Source: Paramacrobiotus metropolitanus (taxonomy: Eukaryota; Tardigrada; Eutardigrada; Parachela; Macrobiotidae). From it: 64,000 nt of DNA. The translations under genes and the position numbers were made by a program. Positions 23,350 through 34,949 of the stretch are shown in pieces. Numbering within the stretch: the first letter of the stretch is position 1; the number at the start of each line of letters is the position of its first letter. The stretch covers positions 3,968,001 through 4,032,000 of the forward strand of contig NW_026570221.1 in the NCBI RefSeq assembly GCF_019649055.1, read 5' to 3'. The notes beneath the pieces are model-generated. The model was not told the origin of the DNA, did not search any database, and saw only the letters and a program-made list of their open reading frames with translations.

Positions 23350-24260
23350 GCCGCACATGTGCCTGTAATCGTGAGTAAGCTATCCTTTAGCACAGATATA
23401 GAGCAACGAACTACAATGGATGCCCAGAAACGTTTTAACAGAGATTATTTTTTTGGAATGTGGTCGAATCCGCCCTGCCGATGCGAAAAGTTTCCAATGC
23501 GTACTTTGATAATCAAGAACTCCAAGAATAACATGCGGCACAGAAATGAATACTTCTACGCTTTTTGCGTTCCGGACATTCGCGTACCAGTCACCAAACA
23601 CGCCGTATTTTCGGCGTTTCTCCATACGACACAACTTTCCAGAATTACTTATATCGTAATTATTGTCTTTATGAAAGCCTGCACACCAGTTCGTAAACAG
23701 TTATCGAGTTTTTTAATGTCGAACAGCGCCGATATTACCGTATCTCTGGTGTCCGGTACGGAGATCCATATTGTGAAAGTATCCAGAATGTCAAACACGT
23801 CGAAGTACTGATGATTGCAAGAAACTTTATCTTAGCGAGTCACCGGCCTGAAATTCCTGCTGCTGCTAGATTTTCAGTTTAATATTTTCATCTTATATAA
23901 ATCTCGCGTGTCCTCTGGCTGTTTTTTGTGTACCTTATTCCATAATAAATCAATATGCTGTTAAACTTGGCGAGAATTGCGTAAAAGAAACCCGAAGTTA
24001 CACAGTTACACGTTATAATTTCCATAAAAACGCTCAAAACGCTATTTTATTAGGTAAAATCCAAGACATTTGCTTGCTTATTATGCAAAACAATAATAGC
24101 CGTAACCTGTAAATTATTGAGGGCATTGCAATGCAGCAACTGTATACCTAATTAAACGTGCGTTAAGTATTTATTATGCGTTTAGTATTTGTACATACTA
24201 TACTTGATCACGTCGAACTACTTGCATTAATTTGTTAGATTTTCACTTTCGTGTACGTCT
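23350..24260. repeat. orphan flank block of the secreted-family unit
   Basis: 23500-23830 aligns with the upstream flank of copies A and D (CCGGACATTCGCGTACC..GTCACCAA; TGTCCGGTACGGAGATCCAT), and 24010-24250 with 1850-2080. No leader exon, TATA box, palindrome or exon 2 lies to its left, where the Cys-rich gene's flank begins. The coding part of this unit has been lost. Confidence 0.65.
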
Positions 24261-25607
24261 TGTACCAACGATATGAGGCGCGTCAAATAGAAACCTACAT
24301 AATCGCTACACAGCAAATTTTTCAGTAGACCGTGATACATGACCGGGGGGTGTGGGTGGGCCAAAACGGCTTTAACACGCTATCCTATAGAGAAAATTGT
24401 GCTCTACAACTTATATGGTCTGGGGGTAGACAGCGTAGTAAAGCTGAACTGACTGTGGCTGAAAATCTGAAAGCACCTATTGTTCCAGCATTGCCAGCCG
24501 TATGTAGATACACTTATCACATCAAAATTTCTTTCGTTTTTGTGCGAGTTTTGTTTTGCATTTTTATTGCTCATTAAGATTCTGAGTATAATTTTTTTAT
24601 GTCTTCCACGCGAATTTAATAGGATTGCAATTATGGGCAGACAGATGTGCGCACTGGGATTGTTTGGACGTAGAGCTCTGTGTGGGTCTTCGATGCAAAT
24701 CCAAGACATATATATTATATGTCTTGGATTCCTCTTTCATTTTCAGCACTTGCAGGATTATTTTTGCCAGCGTTGCATTTATCTGATCTGTGGTTCTAAA
24801 CCACATAATCAGTTTTTATCTTTGTCGCACGATTACACAAGCCGGTAACCGTACCAACCGTAATTTTGCCGTCACACTGTTAAAGCGATCATGCATGCAT
24901 CTTATTGGTGTGATTTATTCGCGATCGCTTGAACAAACAGGCAAGTCACGAAATGACATCCCGCAACGCGAGGCTGTGAGACCTTTTGACTGAGGGGCCC
25001 GTAGTCTTTCGTTATCGGATGGCAGTGATGCAACCCACGCATTGCACCTTAAACGGTGAGAGCGTGCTGACAGGTAGTAAGCGCCGTTATTGCTAAGAAA
25101 TTTTGCAAGAGCATAACACTCCAGCTTAATACAGTCCACGAGTAGGTGCGCACCAGGTTTCTTAGTGCTTGTCTTATCAGCGGACCCTAATCAGTTTATC
25201 ATGATACCACAACAATAGCACGCGTTCTGCGCTCAACATAACAGTAGTTCCCGTAATTTTCCATGACATGTTCGTGATTCAGGCTTGTATAAGTATGAGC
25301 ATTGCCAAACATGTTATATTTTCAGAACGAGCGATTGCAAAAATGCAAGTACGTGACCGTAAATGTGGGCAGTTGGTTGCACATGCAAAGTGTTTTATTT
25401 GCTCATGATAGCGTTATCGCTTATCTGATAATCAGTCGCTTTCTTGGTTTACAACACTGCGTAGAAGTACCAAGTTAGAGAGCCCGCTGTAGGCCTTCGC
25501 ATATAGCTGCGATACCCGGTAGTTGTCGTATGCCAACGACTCTCAGTCTGCGTGGTCTAACAAAGTCCGCTTGTTGATTTGATTATTATTGTTTTTGAGA
25601 ATTCTCG
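24261..25607. other. intergenic region upstream of the pseudokinase gene
   Basis: Contains dispersed block R2 copy 2 at about 24800-25060 and otherwise AT-rich sequence. A TCAGTC-like initiator lies at about 25544, some 65 bp above the kinase ATG; no clear TATA box. No other gene seen. Confidence 0.4.
24800..25060. repeat. dispersed repeat block R2, copy 2 of 3
   Basis: ACCGTAATTTTGCCGTCACACTG and GCTTGAACAAACAGGCAAG segments match copies 1 and 3; more diverged at its right end. Confidence 0.6.
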
Positions 25608-26745
25608 ATGGGTAATAAACCTCACAAAGCAGCCGAGGCAAAGGAGAATGTGCCCACCAGGACAAAGGAGGAGAGTAAGAATGGAGTAGATAGGAGGGAC
25701 AAGGAAGGAAATGGATGGACAAAGGAGAATGGAGATGTAGAGACAATAGAGGAGATTGGCAGTATGATTGAGTATCGCTATGAAAACGTGGACTGTATCG
25801 GCAGAGGACCATATGGCATGGTTTATAGAGCCAAAATCATTTACGACGGCACTCGTACGGGCCCCAAATTTGTAGCCGTCAAATTAGTACATATTGGGAT
25901 CCATTCCCCGAACGCTACGGATCCGGATACCTGGATGACTGCCGTGAAAAGACTGAGAGTTCTTACGAAACTGGCGCACGAAAATCTTGTAGTTTATCAC
26001 AAGGTTTCCATTTTCAAAGCGCTCGGCGGAACGGCCGTTGAACTGGCAATGGAATACCATAACGGTGACACGGACTATCAGCACCTTTTGCTGTGATTTT
26101 ATTAAAATTGTCGTTTTAGGTGATCTGACTTCCTTTTTGACGGGGACCAGGAAGCACCTCTTGAACAGCTGGGGAAATGTGTTTCGGTTCGCAATAGATA
26201 TTACCAGGGGAGTGGAGTTCTTGCATCGGAATGGCATAACTCACGGGAATTTGAAGCCTGAAAATGTACTGCTAAGCATTTCGCAAAGTGGTAGCGAAAA
26301 GCTGGTCATCGGTGATTCAGACGATCTACTGCAAATGGTGCACAGCACCAATTCCTCTCGGTGCAATCTCCGGGTGCACGGCACAACGCGCTACATGTCA
26401 CCCGAAATGCTACGAAAGTACTTCCAATGGGATGAACAGCCTCCAGGACGGGAAACGGATGTGTGGAGTTTGGGTTGCATAATTCTGGAGATAGCTGAAA
26501 CGATGAAGCGTGAACCGACCAAGCGACTGGTTATAAACGGGGTCATTAAAGATGTCACAAGCGGTCTGGACAATTCTATGTTCGCATTCCTGATTATCGA
26601 GGGATACGTTCCGTTTGTGAGCGGGAACATCACCCAGAACTTGGCGGGCATCATCCGGCAGTGTTTGGATAGAAATAGTGAAAAGCGCTTGTCTGCTGTG
26701 AAAATACTGCATTGGCTGCAGACAAAAGAAGACTATTACTTCTAG
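25608..26745 (+). CDS. protein kinase-fold protein, predicted pseudokinase
   Basis: Exons 25608-26064 and 26120-26745 with a 55-nt intron (AACG|GTGACA...TTTTAG|GTGATC) give 360 residues. The first 53 residues are a charged, disordered tail starting MGNKPHK. Kinase landmarks: Gly-rich loop GRGPYGMV (65-72), VAVK lysine K92, hinge region MEYHNGDLTSFL, catalytic loop HGNLKPEN (194-201) where HRD would be expected, DSD (218-220) in place of DFG, MSPE (245-248), TDVWSLG (265-271) and a final Arg in EKRLSA. The catalytic Asp is Asn and the helix-C Glu is not evident. HGN-type catalytic loops occur in plant receptor-like pseudokinases. Binding or scaffold function is likelier than phosphotransfer, though the ATP lysine and metal Asp remain. 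Confidence 0.8.
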
Positions 26746-28041
26746 CGTCATCGAAAGGTAATTTTTCATCCATAAGGATTCTCGCGAATGCTTGATATTC
26801 GATCCTTCAATTAGCCCGGTAAACGTGAAGGGCTAGAAGGCACATAAGGTACAGAAGGCTATTCTAAGAACGTCATCGGGTTACTTCCCTACAAGGCAGA
26901 CAGACGGACAGAAATTTTTCATATTTTGGCTGAATAAGAAGACCGTTGCTTCGATCCGGTCAGAAATAATTCAAACGCTTACCTTAATTAATTGTGCTCC
27001 GACTAGTAATTAGCGATATGGGTGGCAGTGCGGTTACTTTAACGAACTCAGTATAATTACAAACGCTTTGAGAGTATTTTCAACGTTGAAACTTGCAGAA
27101 ACACACGTGGAACCTGGAGACGCGAACGGCTTGCCGCTTGCGGAAGCAGAATCTTCTGCTGACGCAGAACTGCCATCTCCAAGCAGCTTTGCAAATGATG
27201 GAGATGAAGCTTCTGTCCGCGAAGGAGGCACGCTGTTCGTGGACGTTGAACCTGGCATCGATGCAAGCAACAGTGCAAATCTAGAGCAGGCATCGAAGAA
27301 TTCGAGCAACAACATCTTTCCAACAGTTGAACTGACATAAGGCTGCTATTTTTGCGATGACGAAAGCAAAGACGATTTTTTTGTTTACTGGTCAACATGA
27401 GATCTCGAAACCCGTTCAAGATAGGCACAGCCCTGAACTGCGATGGGGTCAGCTATATTTCGGTCAACCGCTTTTATTAACAGATGGTGGTCCATCTGGA
27501 GTTTTAATGATGTACACATTACGTTTATGTATACTGAAAACTTAATACGCAAGTGTTTAAATTTCCCTATTTCGAATGTTCCATGTGTTTTTGGGAACAA
27601 AAACGATTGACCGAAACGAATAACGAACAGTTGTAATTGTCGCCTGCCAGAAAGCGCACAAGTCGCAACTTCCAGTTGCATGTGTTGATGGCTTATCGCA
27701 GATTTATACAGTATACTTCCACTCCCAATCGAACTCTAAGTCTTATACAGTTTGACGGTATCATCCCTCCAAATTACGGGACATAACTCGCAGAATATGT
27801 TTAATTTCGTAATAACTAAAACAAATGCCGCCATCATCCGTGGCGAAAACAGCATAACAGCATCATGAACAGCATAAAACTGCCCGATAACCGTTGGTAC
27901 CGGGATACACACAACCTTTCCAAACGCATAATGGTTAAAGGTTGTCGTTCATACACAAGTGAATAAGAATATTTACGGCCAGTTCACTCAGGTTGCTGGT
28001 TGATTTTTGATTCACACAAGTGGCCTTAATCATACTAGACT
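26746..28041. other. intergenic region between the pseudokinase gene and copy F
   Basis: Holds one possible coding stretch (27068-27340). 27775-27975 is the duplicated downstream flank of unit F (AAACAAATGCCGCCATCATC; ACACAAGTGAATAAG), also seen at 7450 and 11600. Nothing else recognised. Confidence 0.45.
27068..27340 (+). CDS. possible exon, acidic Ser-rich, unrecognised
   Basis: Open for about 90 codons up to TAA with a biased composition (HVEPGDANGLPLAEAESSAD; LFVDVEPGIDASNSANLEQA), GC-richer than its surroundings. There is no ATG at its 5' end, so if real it is a downstream exon, perhaps of a transcript starting near the pseudokinase gene, which is on the same strand. Other frames here are also open, so this is weak. 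Confidence 0.25.
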   Translation: MRVFSTLKLAETHVEPGDANGLPLAEAESSADAELPSPSSFANDGDEASVREGGTLFVDVEPGIDASNSANLEQASKNSSNNIFPTVELT

Positions 28042-28670
28042 TCAAGGTACGTAGACTTTTTCGGTTGTTTCACCTCTAGTGCTCGGATTGTCCTCTGGTG
28101 TCTCGTCGAATTCTGCTTCACCGTGGGGCCCGGTGAGAACTCGTCTAACCATTTTATAGGTCCAAGGTATCACCGGTGCTGGTGTTGTTGGTTCAGTATA
28201 AAACCTACATCCAAACATTCGAAAGCAGAAAAAAGATCTCCGATAGCGATGCACGTCAAGCTCCTCTGGTTTCTCGTCCATTTCTGATGTACCGTCGGGC
28301 CTTTCGTGAACTCGCCTAACCACAGTTACGGACGTTGTTGGTACTGTGTTTGCAGTAGTGGGCCTAGTGGTCGCAGAAAAATCCTCGCGCGAATAATCAG
28401 CGGGTGGAAATACCGGAGTCATTGCAGCCATTGCGCCAGGATCGGGCGTGATGTGTGCTGCAGCAGCTTGTGCTTCCTTATTATTTTCTGCAGTGATGAT
28501 GGGAATTTCTGCCGGTTCGATAGTGCACTATAAAAAATCTAAATGTTCAAACAGTATTGCTGTTAATTACAATACGTATCGATCTTTCAAATGGTTTCTC
28601 AAGATTAAGTTGCGCTTACCATGAATACCATGCTCCCATAAAAAGCTGTAATGACACTGTGTAACAACAT
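28042..28670 (-). CDS. secreted PDG-repeat protein, copy F
   Basis: Join of 28620-28670 and 28042-28527, 178 residues. It is separated from copy E by about 15.7 kb, so it is an outlying member of the array. Leader MLLHSVITAFYGSMVFM; CTIEPAEIPI; repeat 1 has lost its TRKM start (VTVVRRVHERPDGTSEMDE); R-Y-R-R at 111-114; a linker with two Cys (FFCFRMFGCRF) but a short Thr run; repeat 2 YKMVRRVLTGPHGEAEFDE has His for Asp in the PDG core; the tail TRGETTEKVYVP is shared with copy B. Near-identity to copy B over the final ~100 bp suggests gene conversion. Intron 92 nt, frame intact. Confidence 0.83.
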
Positions 28671-28800
28671 GGTGTTGTTCAACGACGGCTGATGCAAGGA
28701 GAGTCTTCTGCGTAGCGGTTGTTCAGCCGGAGAGAAGAAAACGAAAATTCAAGTAACTGTACTGACAAAAATTCACTTCTCTAGAGTGTAATAAAGCCGT

Positions 28801-28979
28801 TTTTATAACAGAATTCAGCAGACAAGTGCCAGTTTTGAAGTGTGTACAAGGAAAAAGGAATGGTTCTCTAAATGTGATTAGCAGAATTCGCTGAAGAGCG
28901 TAAATGTGCTGATACAGACTTTTCTTAGAGGCACCGGACGTCGTTCGTGACCACTTCACCTGACGTCCTGACAAGTGGT
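28801..28979 (-). promoter_or_regulatory. TATA box and expanded palindrome of copy F
   Basis: TATAAAA on the minus strand at 28807-28801. ACCACTT (28950-28956) and AAGTGGT (28973-28979) are separated by 16 nt instead of 7-8; a short duplication (TGACGTCCTGACA) widened the spacer. This copy may bind the factor differently. Confidence 0.5.
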
Positions 28980-29420
28980 TTAGGTTCTGACACAATGCGT
29001 GTGAGTATGCGAGATGGCTGGCATTAGAATAATTATTATTTAGCGTTAGATTATTTAGAGCACCTTTGTTGGATTATAGAGACTGGCCCAGCATGCTAAT
29101 TGTGACGCTACTAAAAATATTATGAAAAACTGCTTTGATCGAGCCGACCATAACAACGGTTTAAAATGTTTTTAAAAGTCGAATAATATGTTGTTTGGCA
29201 GCAAAGTGTTTTTATGGATAATAAATATCGAGTAGTTTTTTTAATTTATTTGAAGGATATCGTAGATGCAGAACTCAGTAGGGATGATCACGAAAAACCG
29301 TATCTTTGCGAGTGACCGGTATGGAATCACTGCTGTCGGTAGATTTCTAACCGGCTTATTTGCAAGTGGGCTTACATACATATGTCGAACTCGTATATGG
29401 TCAAGCTGTTTTTTGTATAG

Positions 29421-30006
29421 CCGTGGCAGTACTATACTATTAAGGCAGCAAAGCGAATTCGATTGCGCAATACTAAGGCAAGCCGTTGTGTGTACGCCAT
29501 ATATTTCTAATTGTGGTATGGTAAATGTATTTCGCTTTATCGTGCAACAAAATCATCGTGGTGTAGTTCAAAAGAAAGCCCAAAAAATTCTACGTTTTCT
29601 GGTGCAAATGTTTTCAGTAAAAAAGGCCAACTGAGGTTTTAAAAACGTTTTAAAAGCAAATCGAGTTGAAGTCCATACATACAAAGTCAATGCAACGGTC
29701 GGTCCAGACCGCACGACCGTTGTAAGCAAACTGCATACACTTCGGAACCTTTCTCAAACCTCCAGGCTCCAATCAGCCCAAACTCCACGCAAACTATACA
29801 TCAGAAATCTTAAACTTTTTTTCTGTCTCTTCTAAGCTGTTGGTCACTCGTTTTGAACTTGAACAAACCTTAAAGCGCTTATCATAGCAACCTATGGAGC
29901 ATACGAGCCGTAAAGCATAGCGCTGGTGGATGGCTTGCCTTATCGTGACGTAGCACCGGAAGTAGGCGTGTCGCTTTTTTGCCTTAATAGTATAGTACTG
30001 CCATGG
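29421..30006. mobile_element. MITE-like TIR element with TATAG target duplication
   Basis: Inverted ends CC(G/A)TGGCAGTACTATACTA...: the left starts at 29421 and the right ends at 30006, with TATTAAGGCA continuing in both. TATAG flanks both sides (29416-29420 and 30007-30011). The host sequence on each side joins into the duplicated flank (TGTTTTTTGTA + TAGCCTATTCC, compare 23920-23945). The 586-bp interior has no transposase. Confidence 0.65.
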
Positions 30007-30607
30007 TATAGCCTATTCCGCAGTAAAATTAACATGCTTTGAATTTAGCGGAATGTTTTTTCAGTTGCTGGAGACCCGTGTCCACAGTTCAGTAAAGCGA
30101 TGAATTAACGCCTTGATATTTGACGGATGTACAGTCTGTATGTTGACTGTAACAATACGCAAGTCAATAAATAACTGTAATGATAATGATCAATAAATGA
30201 CTGTAACTGGTTAAGTACCCCCCAAAACCGGCAAACGACGCAAACCGCCATGAAATTATGGAAAAGAAAACACAAACTCTCCGAACTCGTAATACGTAGT
30301 TCACAGGAAGGTAAATACTGCGCGTCAAAAATAAAATTAATTCGCATTAATCGCGATTCCAACTGTCAGCTGATTTCAAAGAAATTCAGACTCAGCAAAA
30401 CTGTACGAGTATTAAGTAGTCGTAGCGGACGAACTTGATAAATAAGCACATTTGCAATGTAGAGGAGCAGCGTAGAACAGCGGAGCAGCAGGAGGTTTAT
30501 GGGATACCTGCTACCGAGATGACACTATTAAACTATAAAAGCGTAGCCGCCCAGCGTTCGTCGAAAATTAATGAAAGTGTTATTGTTCTGACACGCAGCG
30601 GTTAAAT

Positions 30608-31007
30608 TTAGAGTTGTCTTCCCACCTGGATTTTGGAAGTGACGGGACTGGTGGGATTGGTGGAACGGAAGGGCAAACTCGTTTTGCTTAATTACGGTTG
30701 CGGTGCTTTACATTATTCTGCGTACGCGTAATAAATGCGCATCGTAATTTAATGAACACGGTTGTCTCAAGACTCACAACTGAAGGCGGACTTTAGAAGA
30801 CGAGTTTGTGCGTGCTTAGGTTATGCGGCAAAGCCGAAACCAAGTAAATTTTGCCTCTCAAACACATATTTCTGAGCAGCCTATCACTTCCCAATTCCAT
30901 CATTCATCCCATTACATTATCGCGGCCACAGTTCTTCGGCACGATGGGACTGGGACATGAAATCAATGTGATTGGGATCGCGTGTTATGACGTTATAACA
31001 ACTCTAA
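30608..31007. mobile_element. short TIR element in the unit F flank
   Basis: A 10-bp inverted end TTAGAGTTGT (30608-30617) with ACAACTCTAA (30998-31007), about 400 bp. The insertion is visible because other copies of the flank lack it (GACACGCAGCGGTT then AAACACTTGAAACACTAAT). TTA/TAA at the ends hints at a PIF/Harbinger relative; weak. Confidence 0.4.
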
Positions 31008-31400
31008 CCACATAACAGTTTCATATTATGGAAACACTTGAAACACTAATTTCTCAGCCGAAATCTACGATTTTTGATTGCTTATTCTGCAAAAAGAACA
31101 ATCCTAGCGGTGTATTGTTGACAATGTTGAAGTCTCATTATTGTATAGTACGTTAATAAATGGAAAGCATTTGAAAATTTGTAAATGGTTTTTATTTGCC
31201 ATTAGTCGTTATTGCCTGTTGACGCCTGTCACTGGCTAAATAAACTGAAGGGATTATAGAAGCTCTACTTTTCTCCTTTGTAAAAAGGAGTGCCAATAGC
31301 TTTTCACAATAGGGTAAATAACGATTTGCAGTAATGAGAATCATGGCGGATTTTTAATCACTATGGAACCGCAAAAAAATAAAATTTGTTGGTTTTTGAG

Positions 31401-32448
31401 CTAATTTTCCGGTAGATCGCTATCAGCAGCTGTTGTTACAAAAGGGAACGTTTCAGCAAATTGCCGTTTTGCGGTTGAACTGCGCAACGTTGACGGCTGT
31501 TGTGTACAGGAAACCGGCACCGTACCTGTCAACATGTTTGCGGTTGATACAAAACGTCAGCCTAAAGTATTATACACTATACGCTGATCGATGATACCCA
31601 TGTACGAGAATAGTCGTCTGTTCTTGGGCACAGCGCGATATTGATTACTACCGTACATCGGCATCACAGAGCTTCCGCTCGCGTAATGTACGCTGGGTTA
31701 CGGGATTATTCATATAGCTCACACAAATTTAGCAGCGCAGTAGCACTGTATTATATATTTGGTTTAAGCTCAACCTGGTTCTTTCCAGGTTGAGCTTGAA
31801 CGCGGCGTGGATACATGAGCACTCAAGCGTAGAATTGGGTATACCGTACCCAACATCGCATACACTGGTAATGATGGGATATTTGCACTGATGTTGCTTG
31901 GCGAGCGGATATGCCCGCAGAAAGAGGATCAACAGAAAATAGTGTCGATAGGATTGTGATACCTAATCCCCGCACTGAGGGCATATATCATTCTGTAGCT
32001 GAGGGACTGCTTACTTGCATTTCCCACTTTTCCGTGTGCGGTCTGTTGCTGTTGGGCGTCCGTTTCTTCATTATGTACTCGTACTGTCATGCAGTATTCT
32101 TGGTGGGAAAGAGATGGTAGAGAAATGTTCAGCTACTGCGCCGTATCTAAACATTTCTTGGCCCTGACGTTCCCATTGCCCGATAACACTGCTTGATGGA
32201 TTAATGAATGTTTATATGATCAGCGCGCGATGATTAGTTCCCCATACTTACCGGAAACAGTCCCATGTTGGTTGCGCAACCAGTGATCTGTAAATTTACA
32301 CCAATAATTGCGCATGAACAAGCATTTGTCACTTGGTTAACCTACGCATCATTAATTACTGTTCATTTGATTCAAATGATTACGAAACGCTCATAGTTTC
32401 ATACGGACGTGTACACGTGGTTCGACCGACGCACTCGTCCTGACAAAC
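31401..32448. other. intergenic, contains dispersed block R1 copy 2
   Basis: 31775-31920 repeats the 18985-19150 block (TTCCAGGTTGAGC, GGATACATGAGCACTCAA). The remainder shows no supported gene. Confidence 0.45.
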
Positions 32449-32685
32449 ATGGACAGAACAGTCAACTGGTTCTACTCATCTTCTTTCAGCACGAAGTTGG
32501 TTGTGCTTATGGCCGTTATTTTCCGCATAATCTACGCCGCAGATACCAAGAAAGATTTGTCGAACATGACCGGCAAAAGCCGCTCTAATACCGAAGGCGT
32601 GTGTGATCCTACTGAGAGATACTCTGTAGTACAGTTCGGCATTGATTTTGTGCGAAGCCTTCGCATTGAACCTGCTTACGCTTAA
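32449..32685 (+). CDS. possible small secreted protein, unrecognised
   Basis: 78 codons from an ATG in good context (AACATGG) to TAA. A hydrophobic segment at about residues 16-30 (KLVVLMAVIFRIIYA) followed by A-D-T looks like a signal peptide with a long n-region. The rest is polar (SNMTGKSRSNTEGVCDPTER) with one Cys. It sits directly upstream of dispersed block R2 copy 3. It may be a truncated gene; no homologue recognised. Confidence 0.35.
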   Translation: MDRTVNWFYSSSFSTKLVVLMAVIFRIIYAADTKKDLSNMTGKSRSNTEGVCDPTERYSVVQFGIDFVRSLRIEPAYA

Positions 32686-32905
32686 GCAGGTAACTGCAAC
32701 GACCGTAATTTTACCGTTGAACTGTTAAAGCAATTATGCATTCATCTTGTGTAATTTATCCAAGCAGATCGATCGCTTGAACAAACAGACAAGCTAGCAA
32801 ATGCCATCCGACAACGCGATACTGCAAGCCTTTTTGACTGAGCGGGTTGCAATCTCTCGCTGCCGAATGACAGTAACTGTTATGGTACCCGCGGATTGCA
32901 GTTAA
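32680..32905. repeat. dispersed repeat block R2, copy 3 of 3
   Basis: GCAGATCGATCGCTTGAACA and AAATGCCATCCGACAACGCG match copies at 19480 and 24800. The order R1 then R2 is the same as at 18985-19770. Confidence 0.6.
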
Positions 32906-33536
32906 TGCACGACTGCTCAATGAGCGAATGGAACGATGCGGATGTGGAAGTGGGTGGACTGTTGCGGCACACCCACGCAAATGACATACAGGAAACCGTT
33001 CCACCACGTTTGATCGTGCATTTCGATTATCCGACCGAACAGACGGTGTAATTTACTGCAAAGCATTCGACTGCTACAGCAGTCCGACAGATGAGGGACG
33101 ACAAGGCTGGATAAACAGCGCGCTTTATATTTGACAGACTACCCGGACACTTAGAGTCTGCTACTCGCCTGTCCGGATATTTTATGGTTTCCGGCTGGAA
33201 GATTTAACAATTTTGCGGTGGAGATAACGCTACTATAAACTGCTACCTTGCGTCCAAATTCGTTGACCGGCATGCAAGTTGCAGGGCTTCGGAACGGATC
33301 ATCTAGCTTGGGCGACCGGTTTCTGCATTCATTTTTATCGTACTATCTTTCCAACCGCATGCTGCGCAAGTAATCAGTTTCCAGGCCAAATTTCAGGTGT
33401 TCAAATATCTGGCGGTAGAATGTGATTGTACATACCAGCATATTGTTGCATACGAGTCGTTGTGGCCAAGCTTACTAGTGCTTTTTTTTTTTACGTTTGG
33501 TACCATAAAAATATGAAATTGTCTTTAAACTCGTTA
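32906..33536. other. intergenic
   Basis: No gene, repeat or signal recognised. Confidence 0.4.
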
Positions 33537-34143
33537 CAGTGAAACTCCTTTTAACATTCACCTTCGTATAACATTCATCCCTTTACTGCATGCGCGAGGC
33601 TGGGAACGGATTGTCCGGTAGGCTATAACACAGGGGCAGTTCTCTCAGCACTTGACGACAACAACATTCAGCACTTGACAGCTATAACATACACCCTTTA
33701 TGGAACCGATAACAGTTTTACCGGCTTATTCACCCCCAACATAACATACAGCTGGCCTGACCAGCAGAGTTTTTACGGTATTTTTTCAAATAAAGTTCCG
33801 GCTTCTCTTTTCAGCCTGGTCAGTACCGAATCTTTCGGCTTCAAGCATGTAAAACTGCATACAAATCAACGCTCACAATGTATAATTTGTGTTATATGGT
33901 GTTATGTAGAATTTTCTTAACCATGAACTAGTAAAAAGAGGCTGCGGTTTTACGGTTTAGCGATTTATGGCTGTCTTGGTACCGTGCTTGTTCCTATGGA
34001 CAAATTACAATCATGGCTTACCCCCGGGGACCCTATCCCTAAGGACAGCGTCCTTAGGGGCAGTTCCCCTCTTTAACATACACCCCTCTGTAACATTCGC
34101 GCAGGCAAGAACGGAGGGTGTATGTTGTAGAGAAGTTTCACTG
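33537..34143. mobile_element. pogo/Tigger-like MITE
   Basis: The left end CAGTGAAACTCCTTTTAACA and the inverse of the right end, CAGTGAAACTTCTCTACAAC, are imperfect TIRs of the type seen in pogo/Tigger elements, with TA on the left. Internal ACATTCACC/ACATACACCC motifs repeat several times. There is a perfect 10-bp hairpin CCCTAAGGAC-AGC-GTCCTTAGGG at 34037-34059. No transposase ORF. The right-hand TA is not exact. Confidence 0.5.
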
Positions 34144-34839
34144 AATATAGTTGGTGCAATTGGTTTCACATTACCTGTTTAGCAGCCGAAATCGGCGTAA
34201 ACCGGCCCCGGATGCTAAAAAAATGCAGCTTGTTTTCGTATTCCAGAGCAAAGGTTTTCGTATTCCAAGGCGTGTATCTGTACGCAAAGCAAATACAAAG
34301 CGGTAACAATTCGCGAGACAAAGATTTCTGGAAATGTGGTTTTGTAAATAATAGGACTGGCTACGAACTACACCATTAACGTCTGGTTGTAGTACTGGGA
34401 CGAAACTCCGAGATCGCCCGATTGTGGTTTAACTGTTGCGCTGGAGCTGGTCTCATAGCCATACGGTAATAAATATTAAACTGATATGCACCGCAACGAC
34501 CCACGAACTGGAAAATACTTTCGAAATAATAATTATGTAACCATACCCGATGGCGCCAAAAAGCTCACGCGCTAAGTCAAAACTCATCGCGCGTAGAGAT
34601 GACGGTAAATAAATTAGTACACAGTGTAACGCACGCGTACGTAAGGACCACCTCATTTTGCCGCATGGGTACCAGTGACGTACCACTAACTTATGGCGTT
34701 GACCTTAATTCCTGTATTATTTTCACCATTTTTGGACAGTATGCCGTGCAATTTGCATCGATTGAGTCGTGGCGTTGCTACCAATTGCGGGACACGAGGA
34801 AATACATGCAGTTAGGCACTTTAACGATTTGATAGTCCA
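34144..34839. other. intergenic
   Basis: No supported gene or repeat. Confidence 0.4.
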
Positions 34840-34949
34840 CGTTTTTGTTGTTATGAAAGCCCTCCTGAGATTACCGTTTCATATTTATTATGATTAAGTA
34901 TTTGTACTTATTATACTTGATCACCCGAAGTCATATACGTGTTTGTACC

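Larger units (their letters stand above)
28980..31400. repeat. upstream flank of unit F with two inserted elements
   Basis: The duplicated flank can be followed in pieces (29020-29415; 30007-30060; 30400-30607; 31008-31400). It is interrupted by the TIR elements at 29421-30006 and 30608-31007 and by a small extra segment at about 30474-30542 (between GCAGCGTAG and GCGTAGCCG). No gene supported. Confidence 0.55.
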
